A DNA stretch of 64,000 nt, taken from the NCBI RefSeq assembly GCF_037975245.1, contig NC_092583.1, positions 14,289,764 to 14,353,763 on the forward strand, in the 5' to 3' direction. This stretch comes from Apostichopus japonicus. Its lineage: Eukaryota > Echinodermata > Holothuroidea > Aspidochirotida > Stichopodidae. The notes under the pieces were generated by a model. That model was not told the DNA's origin. It did not search any database and worked only from the letters and a program-made list of their open reading frames with translations. The position numbers and the translations under genes were made by a program. Positions 12,901 to 21,415 of this stretch are shown here, in pieces. Each line of letters opens with the position of its first letter. Position 1 is the stretch's first letter.

Positions 12901-15900
12901 TCGACTTCTTCATGGCAGCTACTTTATACTCGGGTAAGTTGGTAGGTTTGGGCGCCAGTAACCTCTGGAAACGGAAGAAAGAAAACAAAAAACGTGACGA
13001 ATAATGAACATATGACGTTATGTTTCGGTTAAGTCTGGTCAAATATGCTTGGCAACTATGACTGCGCATGCCCAGATCCTGTGTTGATACGTAAACATAA
13101 GACGGTGGAGTTTGTTTTCTGTGACGTCACAAGTTTATGTTCTTACAACTGCAGCAACTTAGTATTACGTCATACCCAAACGTTGCAATACATTTTCCTG
13201 ACGGTATTCAAAACTAAACTCGCAGTTGATAATCCTTATTGGTAATTTTTTATTTTTTTATTTTTTTTATACCAGTGAGGTATTAATATGCCCTGTCGTT
13301 GGTGGATGCCTCATTCAATTTTGCCGCAGAGGAGACAACCATACGTTTTATCATTAGTAGATACCTCATTGCGCGTATTGCTATCAGTAAAAACTCATAT
13401 CATTTGACCGTATGTATCATTACACGTTTGTCACGATAGTGAGTCATTATAACGCTTTCCGTTAGAGGATATATACCGCATTCCATTTTCTTCGTATAGA
13501 GGAGGCACCCATAAGTTTTGCCATTTATAGAGGACCATTACGCATTGTTTTTAGTATAAATACCTCATTTATTTGTCTGCTTAGCAGAGGCATCATTACG
13601 CCTTGTTCACAGTGAGATATCGTTGCGCTTTTATCGTTACTAGATGCCTCGCTACGCCATTTTGACATAGTATATAGTTATCCTGATACGGTTTTATCAT
13701 TATAGCAAAGGCCTCCTTGCCTTTTGTTGTGATTACTGACCTCCCTATCTGGACACATCCGTGTAACATTAGTCATAAGGTTTATGGAGGTTTCACTATG
13801 ATATGTTGTTCGTGGAGACCTCAATTTACGTTTGGTCGTTCGCAAAAGGCGCTATCAGTCGTTAGTGGTTACCTCATTAATATTTGTGGGAGAGGGTGCA
13901 GGGGTGGGGGCGGGGGGGGGAGGGATACCGTCACTTATACTTACGCTGTTGAGTTTTAATTTCCGTTTCTTTTTCTCCTGTTGTTTAAGATGCCCAGAGA
14001 GATGGTAAAGGACAGCTCTACTTCTCCTCCTGTTGTAGTTGTAGTTTGCCGGAGGGCCATCCACCAATGAATCGCTATCTGAGTTACTCTCATCCTCCGC
14101 ATCTATTGAGAGATTGCATGAGAGGGTTTTTATCATAACACTAAATTCTTGTCATTTCCTTATCGCTTTCTCGCCTGACATCTGTTATTAGTTGTTGTTA
14201 AATGACGTCAGAGATTTTGCTATACTGATATGACTATCTGTCATGCGCACATGTTGTAAGCTAACTTTCCGTCATCACATGAGAGACATATATATTATCT
14301 AACATTGACAAGTATAAGCCAACCGTATATACTGCTACATTCAGTATATTTATTAACTTTCAAAAGTAAAGAAACATATTGTTCGCACCTAAAACTAATG
14401 AAACCGAAAAGAAACGTGTTAAGGCTTTCACCCATATCATATAAGTTAGGTGGCCTATAATCAACATTGTTGAAAGGTACACGTATAGGCTTGGCACTAG
14501 AATATGGTAGGCTATGTATTACTATATATGTATAGTGAAGATCTCTGAAACAGGTCAGGCGCTAATAAGTAAATTATTCACTCCATTCTATTGTTCGACT
14601 TTTACCCCGAAATTCTAAATAATGTAACTAGAATGTGTATGTATATGACGTCATTTTCGTGTTAATTATCTTGATGAAACAGTGCGGTTGTTAGCTATGC
14701 ATACCAAGTATCTATTTCTTTCAAATCAAAATTGCATATTCCTCTTCAAAGGTTCCAAAAAAATCAATATCTCACAAATTCAGAAAATTTACTGGATTCT
14801 TTAAAGTCACTTTTTGTTCATGTAAATTGCTCGAGAAGTATCTAGGCTTATACATGCTTATAAACAGTGTTAGAAAATGTCCTTACAAATGGCTTCGCTG
14901 TACGACAAGTGATAACCAACGATCCCAAAACATTCTGCAATCAAATATTGACTGCATTTTCTGGAATAAACACTACTCTAACAAACCGCAAAATTATGAA
15001 TTCCCCATTTCAGGGGGATTTAAAACTTGATCGATATATTGCATTAAATACTACTATGTGTGGCACATATGTAACCATCATGAGGAATCTATAGAATGAA
15101 TACATAAATAAAAGTCGCCTCGTGTTCATGATGTGACTATGATTATAAACACATGAGTGCACGGGAATCATAATTCCAAACATGTCACGTGATTGCATCA
15201 TTAATATTCATGATTTATAAGATATGTATCGTTCTTGCTATCCGATGTATAATTAACACACATTTGACTTGACTATATCACCATAATTAATTATGCTGAA
15301 ATAAGTAAAAATATGGTGGAGTTAATTTGCATTTTGAGAGTTTTGAGAGTGAGAAAGTATACAATAGCTGCTGTACGTGACCTATATGATTAAGTTTAAG
15401 TTTAGTTTAGGCTTATAGATGTGGGCAAGAAAGAAGCAATGTATAACTATACATTCCTCTTTGGTTTGATCTCTATAGATAAAATATACAAAGTAATGTG
15501 TGATTAGTAGGCACAAATTGGTCGGGAGAGGGGGGGGGGGTGGGATCCAAATATCCCCGATTTATTTAAGTAAGGGGTTAATTTTTATGGAAGGTCCGGG
15601 GGAATGAATGTTTCACAAAGGGAGGATAGGTGTGACCTTTGGGTCACTTAAGTCGAAAATTTGGACGTCAAAATGTTGCATTCTGAGGCATATTATGAAT
15701 ATTAATCATTCTATAACTAAGCTCTAAACGCAATGTTATGCTAATATATAGCCTACTCTTGGTTGTGTTTGTGTGAGGTTGAAAAGAGGGCGTACACTCT
15801 TAGCCCGGTGGTCTAAAGGTGCGGAGGCGTACCCCCCCCCACCCGTGTTGCGCATACAACTGCCTCACGCTCACGCACATATGCGTGTACACACGCGCGC

Positions 15901-18900
15901 ATGATACACAGATGGCTTTACGCAGACGACAATTCCAGAAAAATACATTCAAATCACATGTTTCCTCTATACGTCACTGTTGTAACTGATTAGAAAACAA
16001 CAACAAATGTATAGGACATAACATTTTCAATATATACGCAAGCATTGTATCACATTGCTAACACATGGCTCTCCGAATTCCCATAAAGTCGTAACATGAA
16101 ACAACAGAATATGAGGGACGGGTGCCTTACAATGTCCCTCAAAAAGTAAAACTAAACCTGTGGGTCAATGATACTCGCTATAGCTATTGCAATGGATTGT
16201 CGGGAAGCAATATTGAGTCGGAAGAGCGATTGTTGAAGAAAATTTAGTTTCTGTGCAAATTTATAAATAGCGGCTATTAAAACACTCGAAATAGCTTAAC
16301 TGTCTACCTTAAAGAATGAATTGTGCATATATTAATGTTAAACAAGAAGCGCAAAGAATGGTTTCTTTCTGTTTTTCCCCCTTTAGATTTGGTTAAAAAG
16401 CTTCCGGCGACGAAAGAAGGTCAGATTTCCATCATGAGAGTGGCTTCTCGTCTTTTATAGTCACTTTCCACCGCTCAACACATTAATTTGAATATTATTT
16501 GAATATATTTTAGCAATCTGCTATGTGAAGTTCATGAGGTATACGGTATTTCATTTTGTACCGATATATATGTCTTTATTGTCTCGTTGAACAAACCACG
16601 ATGTCTTCTCCAGTCAGAATGCCCCGGAAAGTAGTTTAAAAATATGCAAAACTTGAGTATAAATAGCAAAAATTATGCATAAATTTGGGGCCAGCACGGA
16701 TGTGTTACTGTAATAAACTGCTCTATATAGTCAATATTGTTGAGATTCTAGAATATTGAAAAAGGAAGAGTTTATTTTCTTATTTTTTTTAAGAAAACAA
16801 AAAATACCAATGTTGTATATGGTTATTACATTAAACCTAATTCGCATAATGCAAAACCGCTGATATGACTGGAAATTGAAAATCCAACCCTGAATCTTGA
16901 ATTTCTTGATTTGAGCTAAAAACGGCTAAATTTTAATCATGAGGATCGTAGCATAGAGATAACTTTTTTTTAGATTCAACGTATAAATTCACAGACAATT
17001 CAATACCGGATCTGAAGAAAGGTAAGGAAATTGCAGGGTAAATACTCCGTTCAGTTTCACGTTCTGGGGCTAGTATATTGGTTTGACACGTGAAGCGTTC
17101 AAGAGGCGCTATTTCATGGGCGTCAATTTGTTCTCAAAGGCGTGAATTGTGAAGGGGTGGGGGGGGGGTGGTGGGTGGATATTGTAATTGACATGTGGTC
17201 TACTAACTGAGTGCCATCCTTGTGGATGGGTGGAAACACTGGGACCCGCGGGTAAGCTTTCTGCGCCCCACCAGAAGAATTTCAAAGCTTGTTAATGTGT
17301 ATTGAAAACATTGTTTAGTCAAAATACTGAGTGGACTTTTTGTTTGTTTTTGTTGGAATGTATATTATTTATGAACATTTCAGCGACCAAACCACAGGGA
17401 ACAGTTCCTAAGTGATCATCTTTTCAAATTTCCAAAAATAGTCTGTCGATCCATGGAGGTAAAAACAGATCAGAGTGTGTTCGGGATTTGGGGTGGGGAT
17501 GGGGGTGGGGTGGGAGGCTATACGAAATGCATCATTGTTCTCCTACGAAAAAGTAAATTAAGTGAAAAAAAAGAGAAGAGTGTTAAAAATGTCACCTTCG
17601 CTGTCTCGATCTGACGTCGTCTTTTGTTTTGAGATGTCCTTGTGTGAGGCCAGGAACAGAACCACTTCGCTCTTTTCATTTTTAATTGGAACGATATCCA
17701 AAAGGCACCAAAATGGCGTTGCTGTTGAGAAAAGAAGAGAATAAATATAGCGTCATGAAGACACACATACTATACACACATACTATACACACATACTATA
17801 CACACATACTATACACACATTATAGACACACATACTATACACACATACTAGACACGCATACTAGACACACATACTTTATACACACATACTAGACACAGTT
17901 ACTATACACACATACTAGACACACATACTAGACACACATACTAGACACACATAGACACACATACTAGACACACATACTAGACACACATACTAGACACACA
18001 TACTAGACATACATACTAGACACACATACTAGACACACATACTAGATACATACTAGACACACATACTAGACACACATACTAGACACACATACTTTATACA
18101 CACATACTATACACACATACTAGACACACATACTAGACACACATACTATACACACATACTAGACACACATACTAGACACACATATTAGACACACATACTA
18201 GACACACATACTAGACAAATATACTATACACACATACTAGACACACATACTAGACACACATACTATACACACATAATATACGATCTCTGACTGAGCTGGA
18301 CAACCTATTAATCGGAGAGTGTAACCGTCATCCTCATATACAATGGTTTTACACGCACTAAACATTCAAATCAAGAGAAACGACTTTTAATTTTATGAAA
18401 ATAATTTGTAAATTTGAAAAGTTGGTGTATGTATGTGTACATATATTGTACATGCTGCCAGAGTAAGAACTAATTATTGTGCGTGCGTGCGTTTGTGTGT
18501 GTGTTTGTGGGTAAGAGGGTTTACATTATTTTGTATGCATACAATTACACGTGTTGCGTGCATTGGCCTTTTAAGTGTAGTTTAGAGCACAAGAGATACT
18601 TTCAGCTGAATTATTAATACTAGAATATTTTATTCAACGATAGTCGTTGTCTAATATCAAATCATACTATATAAACATATATTCCACATATATAAGTTGA
18701 ACGTACAAAGTCACGTTGACTGACATTCCATCTCGTTTTCTCTTTCTGATCGTTTAATTACCAAACAGCTCTGCCACAAGTGCTGTGTCACCTTTTAGCC
18801 CTGTCTTTGATTATTACATTTTGTCGACTGATTACTAATTTAAGTGGATTCTTTATAGCTTGAGGGCTCTATGACGTCATACTATTCCCTTTGAGAAAGA

Positions 18901-21415
18901 GGTCAGTGAGGGTACGAGAAGCCGAAATAAATGAAAAATTGAGTAATTTAATGTCAACTGATATCTAATTTTCTCGTGTGAGCAATTCTGCAAAAAAAGA
19001 AAAAAAAACCTGATCGTTGATGATTGCCTCTCGGCATTGAATGCTTGTTGACAATATTTGTAGAAGTGTAAGATATGTGTAAATGTTATTCCATATAGTG
19101 GATTATACAGATTAAGAGAGCAAAACGTGAAAGATAATTCTTAGCAGGGGCAAGCAAAAACGAAATATAAAACAAGCCCATGATAGTGAAGAAAACGAAA
19201 AAAAAATTAAAAATAATAACCCTTCAGCAACAACATGATACTACTTTATAGCTAGCTTCCCAGCAGAACACGACTTATATTCTTTATTGCTCAGTATCAA
19301 AACTTTAAGGGAAATCCCCTGTCATTTCCATCAGATAAAAAACATTTTTTTGGCAATATTTTGGGACTTGGAAAGGGATAACATTCGGTTGCCTTTGAAG
19401 CCGGAAAATAATTGAAATGTTTCTCTAAATTTTCTGAAACGAATGCAAATAAAAGGCAACGTACTGTACGGCCATGCGGGCCGCTGATAAGATAATGTTA
19501 CAATAGTTAAATGTACTTATCGTACATACTGACATTGAGTTTGTCTGGCATCACCTACGGAAGCCTTTAAACATTATCAGCTCCATATTTATCAGAGAGG
19601 AATGCTTAGCTTGCAACTAGAAGACCCGAACTATTATTACAGCTAATGAACTGCGAATTGATTTCTGTATCTGATGCAACGCGTAAGTGATTACCTACAG
19701 CTGTGAACACGACAATGGTTTTCATCAAAGCTCTCTGCCCTCCTCGACTCCAAAATAGAATGATATATTCTTTTACAAATGTTGACATCTTGAAAATATC
19801 ACTTCAGTCAATTTAAATATGATATGCATTAAAGGAGCATGTACACTCGGAATTATATGCGAATTACTGTTGGTGGTAATACATGTGCGTTTTATGTCAT
19901 CCTCGATTAAGAGGAGAAACTAACCTTTAAAATAACCGAATATCAAGTTATTTTACGTTTCATAATGCCCTTATAAGCAACGGAAATTGCACATAAGCTC
20001 TTACAAATAACTAAAATGAAGTTTGGATTAAACGTTCATGTCAAACACAGCATCTATGGAAAGCCAAAGAAGCAAAAAACAGTTGATGCTTTCAACTTGA
20101 TCGTTTCTTCAAGCATTTGTGGTTATGGCATATACGTATAATCACGCCAAACAACGTAAATGACGTTGAAGATGTTGAAGGTAAGTGTTTGCGTTGCTTG
20201 TGGTTTCGTAGCGACGTAGCTGAAGTAGGAGATGAAGATCATCCAATCAACGACGATGCTGATAATATCAACGAGTTTCCGCTTAATTGGCTTTCCATAG
20301 GCTCAGACGGAAACATAAGTGTATGTTTGAATTGATTATGTTGATTGCACCTTCTAAGTTCATTTCAATATGCCTGTCAGACCGAAGCCAGTGGCCTCCC
20401 CCCCCCCCCCCCCAGTTTTGTTAAAAACCCTAATATATGCAACTTTGATAGACAAGAAATGCCGGGCTAAACGGCCAAAACGATAAATAAAAACAAGACA
20501 ATCAAAGCGGGTATGTTGACCTATTGACAGCTAAGAGTAGACCTATTTCTCCTATTTGCATATTACTTCGTCTTTGCGAGAATAGTTGCGTTCACAATCT
20601 TTAATGGTAACATAAACTGAACGAGGCAATAATCACTAAATATTTCATCAAATGAATTGTGCGATAAATGTTTTTGCTTCACTTTTTCGTTTTTGGTAAA
20701 ACCCATTTACTATCCAACTTGGTCAGAACTGTTTTGTAAACGATTTGGATTAAGCATTTTCAAAAAATTATACGTTGAATTTTCTGCATCCTATACAGCC
20801 TTCATGAAATGATCAAAATATAGAAGGGAAGCAAATCTTACATTTTCTTTGGAAAAAAATGTTTGTGGTGAGAATGTGCCGACGAAATTTGCCACGTTTT
20901 CAGTCTTTAACGGTTTTTTTTTTTATACATTAAAAGTAATAAAATAATAATAAATGGGCAAGATGATTCATAACTTCCCCAAAAATCTAGAGCTCCCACA
21001 CAAAAGTTAAATCAGCTGATTTATGATTGTTTGAATAGCTAAAAAATTGTCAAAAATCATATTCCGAAACAATGGACCCATATAGAGTAAACTTATTAGA
21101 GGGGTACATGAGGGGTATAGAGGCTATACGGGCCCCTCACGAGGGGTAAGGTATACAGCGACTGATAAAATGAATACTTACAGTCCTTCTTGTGGAAGAT
21201 GCTCTCGGTCTTTAACTCCTCTTTTTCTTCTAAGGCATTTTCAATGGATATAATGGTATCTACTGCTGTGTCAGGACCGTACAGGAACTTACATGCACAA
21301 CTCTTCTGCATAACCTCCGCCCGATTGTACCCGGTGAGTTCACAGAACCCATCCGAACAGTAAACAATGGGGTAGCCATTGACCACTTGGGCGTTGCCAA
21401 GAACGAAATTGGAAT
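416..21415 (-). CDS. Elk: ELK-type voltage-gated K+ channel gene, partial (11 internal exons)
   Basis: This gene encodes a plasma-membrane tetrameric K+ channel subunit of the EAG superfamily, ELK branch. Joining 21182-21415, 17596-17721, 13945-14102, 12733-12964, 10792-10952, 7259-7463, 6406-6615, 4463-4662, 4084-4190, 2026-2168 and 416-521 on the minus strand gives one frame of 1882 nt. All introns are GT-AG and all phases match. Order: PAS domain, acidic/basic linker, S1-S3, S4, S5-pore-S6, C-linker, cNBHD. ELK rather than ERG or EAG is indicated by [10 protein letters not shown] and [10 protein letters not shown] in the PAS domain, [13 protein letters not shown] before S1, and [16 protein letters not shown] in the cNBHD, compared with KCNH8 from memory. 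The first exon (start Met) and the C-terminal tail are missing from what I can identify. Introns range from 272 bp to about 3.5 kb and several carry tandem arrays next to splice sites. Confidence 0.95.
2026..2168 (-). CDS. Elk: ELK exon: first part of cNBHD
   Basis: This exon encodes about 48 residues: [20 protein letters not shown], then [19 protein letters not shown] and VVAIL. It is the beta-roll of the cyclic-nucleotide-binding homology domain, which in ELK/ERG/EAG channels contacts the PAS domain and is generally not a nucleotide receptor. The acceptor is TTTTTACAATAG and the donor G|GTTTGT, a weak donor. The split Gly joins it to the next exon. Confidence 0.95.
3327..3511 (+). mobile_element. 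3' end of a non-LTR retrotransposon (LINE), truncated
   Basis: The plus strand reads [13 protein letters not shown], then a short variable stretch, [12 protein letters not shown] and a stop at 3456-3458. WNSLP...FK..(L/I)KTYLF is the typical C-terminal tail of the reverse-transcriptase ORF of L2/CR1/jockey-like elements. A short 3' UTR with GCGCTATATATG and a TTA microsatellite tail follows, as expected for a 5'-truncated insertion. It sits in the channel intron 2169-4083, antisense to the gene. Confidence 0.7.
3509..3735. mobile_element. hairpin element between 12-bp direct repeats
   Basis: An imperfect inverted repeat of about 37-40 bp (3527-3563 against 3672-3711, sharing CAGCTAAGAAAA and CCGTTTTG) encloses three copies of a TTTNAGATATCACG motif. 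The direct repeat ATGAACAACTCG occurs at 3509-3520 and 3724-3735. It looks like a miniature inverted-repeat element, but a 12-bp duplication fits no common family, so the class is open. Confidence 0.5.
3872..3957. repeat. (TA)n array flanked by 16-bp inverted repeat
   Basis: AAACATGATATTAATA at 3872-3887 is the exact reverse complement of 3942-3957. A (TA)n tract (3911-3944) lies between the arms. Confidence 0.8.
4084..4190 (-). CDS. Elk: ELK exon: distal C-linker
   Basis: This exon encodes about 35 residues: [20 protein letters not shown], then a PIF segment and GCLR. The block FP-ELR-DI-MHLNKE is near-universal in KCNH channels. It is flanked by TTTTATACAG and CG|GTAATT and ends in phase 2, making an Arg split with the next exon. 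At 107 nt it is too short to appear as an open frame on its own. Confidence 0.93.
4463..4662 (-). CDS. Elk: ELK exon: end of S6 and C-linker
   Basis: This exon encodes about 67 residues: [20 protein letters not shown] (end of S6 and start of the C-linker), then [15 protein letters not shown] and [19 protein letters not shown]. These match the C-linker of KCNH8. The split Ala (G|CT) joins it to the pore exon. The acceptor is CTCTTGTCAG and the donor GAA|GTAAGA; it ends in phase 0. Confidence 0.96.
5649..5715. repeat. hairpin, 22-bp arms (21/22 match)
   Basis: Left arm 5649-5670 (TTCAAAGCACTCGTACTGAC...) pairs with 5694-5715 around a 23-base loop. A diverged relative with the same arms occurs at about 36129-36234, so this is probably a miniature repeat family rather than a functional structure of this gene. 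Confidence 0.6.
6024..6405. repeat. 46-bp minisatellite duplicating the pore-exon 3' end and splice donor
   Basis: Eight units of 46-48 bp (starts near 6024, 6070, 6117, 6163, 6209, 6255, 6301 and 6348) of the form gtcaacctacctccaatta, a variable cat/gat stretch and gaatatttatgag. The ninth and last member is the real exon junction at 6395-6440. On the transcript strand each unit carries about 30 bp resembling the exon end plus a donor-like GGAG|GTAGGT. Confidence 0.92.
6406..6615 (-). CDS. Elk: ELK exon: turret, pore helix, GFG filter, start of S6
   Basis: This exon encodes about 70 residues: [10 protein letters not shown], a turret, [37 protein letters not shown] and the first part of S6 (FTIIIMLIG). 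GFG is the K+ selectivity filter typical of the EAG superfamily, with the conserved NVSANT after it. By comparison with KCNH8 the turret looks a few residues longer. The donor is GGAG|GTAGGT. About 33 bp of this exon's 3' end together with the donor is duplicated eight times in the intron that follows. Confidence 0.97.
7259..7463 (-). CDS. Elk: ELK exon: S4 voltage sensor and S5
   Basis: This exon encodes about 68 residues. The S4 segment reads [20 protein letters not shown] with basic residues at every third position. It is followed by the S4-S5 linker [14 protein letters not shown] and S5 ([18 protein letters not shown]). The acceptor is CTCGTTTTACAG and the donor G|GTAAGC; it ends in phase 1. 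In the intron just upstream, about 100 bp from the acceptor, the transcript would carry more than 500 nt of pure GGGA repeats. Confidence 0.96.
7572..8136. repeat. (CCCT)n microsatellite, 565 bp, ~141 units
   Basis: This is an uninterrupted tetranucleotide array, GGGA on the transcript strand of the channel gene, in the intron upstream of the S4 exon. The open frames through it (Ser-Leu-Pro-Pro and Gly-Arg-Glu-Gly repeats) are artefacts. Its true length in the genome may differ, as assemblies collapse or expand such arrays. Confidence 0.97.
8470..8905. repeat. diverged ~45-bp tandem repeat
   Basis: About nine or ten imperfect units of the form GGGGTTGTACGCAT, a variable stretch and GGNCAATGGTNGAATG, most recognisable by the recurring TGTACGCAT. 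It is in the channel intron 7464-10791. Confidence 0.75.
10792..10952 (-). CDS. Elk: ELK exon: S2-S3
   Basis: This exon encodes about 54 residues: [20 protein letters not shown], then a linker and S3 ([15 protein letters not shown]). The S2 Asp, the NFRTT motif and the S3 ID..AAIPFDL motif are conserved in the EAG superfamily and help stabilise S4 charges. It is bounded by TTCATCAG and TCC|GTAAGT and ends in phase 0. At 161 nt it is too short to stand out as an open frame; it was found by translating between the S1 and S4 exons. Confidence 0.94.
11475..11512. repeat. (ATT)n microsatellite
   Basis: Short trinucleotide tract with one ACT interruption, in the intron between the S1 and S2-S3 exons. 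Confidence 0.85.
12733..12964 (-). CDS. Elk: ELK exon: pre-S1, S1 and start of S2
   Basis: This exon encodes about 77 residues: [20 protein letters not shown], then [18 protein letters not shown] leading into S1 ([15 protein letters not shown]), an S1-S2 loop, and the beginning of S2 (VEITFLT). The HYSTFKxxWDW motif is shared with KCNH8. The acceptor is CCGTTTCCAG and the donor ACAG|GTAAAT. The final G pairs with AT of the next exon to make the conserved Asp of TDIIINFRT. Confidence 0.95.
13268..13893. repeat. highly diverged ~35-38-bp tandem repeat in intron
   Basis: Recurring blocks of the type GTTAGTAGATACCTCATTACGC and TTTTATCATTAG, roughly 35-38 bp apart (for example near 13305, 13360, 13470, 13640 and 13865). 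It fills most of the intron between the linker exon and the S1 exon. The divergence suggests an old array. Confidence 0.7.
13945..14102 (-). CDS. Elk: ELK exon: PAS to S1 linker
   Basis: This exon encodes about 53 residues. It starts with an acidic Ser/Asp-rich stretch ([15 protein letters not shown]), continues with [18 protein letters not shown] and ends with a Lys/Arg-rich segment. The [12 protein letters not shown] block is characteristic of ELK channels and absent from EAG and ERG. The acceptor is CTCTCAATAG and the donor GC|GTAAGTA; the exon ends in phase 0. An old tandem array starts about 50 bp past the donor. Confidence 0.92.
17596..17721 (-). CDS. Elk: ELK exon: C-terminal half of PAS domain
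   Basis: This exon reads [17 protein letters not shown], then [11 protein letters not shown], followed by a polar stretch. It is the last beta strands of the PAS domain and matches the KCNH8 segment [16 protein letters not shown]. It begins after TTTTCTCAACAG and ends G|GTGACA, a less common donor. The split serine (T|CA) joins it to the previous exon and the split aspartate (G|AT) to the next. A long array of 13-bp repeats begins only about 38 bp upstream of its acceptor in the transcript direction, so the branch point must lie in a very short unique segment or inside the array. Confidence 0.93.
17759..18283. repeat. 13-bp minisatellite TACTAGACACACA
   Basis: About 40 units alternating TACTAGACACACA and TACTATACACACA, with some irregular units. 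It ends about 38 bp from the acceptor of the 17596-17721 exon in the transcript direction. Confidence 0.95.
21182..21415 (-). CDS. Elk: ELK exon: N-terminal half of PAS domain
   Basis: This exon encodes about 78 residues of the eag/PAS domain, which folds onto the cNBHD and tunes gating. The frame reads [12 protein letters not shown], then [32 protein letters not shown] and ends near FHKKD. The acceptor is a pyrimidine tract ending CGCAG at 21416-21420 and the donor is T|GTAAGT. It starts in phase 1 (the exon's AT completes a GAT codon) and ends in phase 1, matching the next exon. Upstream in-frame codons visible on the genome are intron. The preceding exon should carry the start Met and the short N-terminal cap; I could not find it in the window. 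Confidence 0.94.

Noticed and set aside
21182-21415. ERG or EAG instead of ELK for the PAS exon
   Set aside because: CSDGFCEL with [10 protein letters not shown] and the EEKEEL region fit ELK better, and the downstream YHLSGHL linker and cNBHD settle it.
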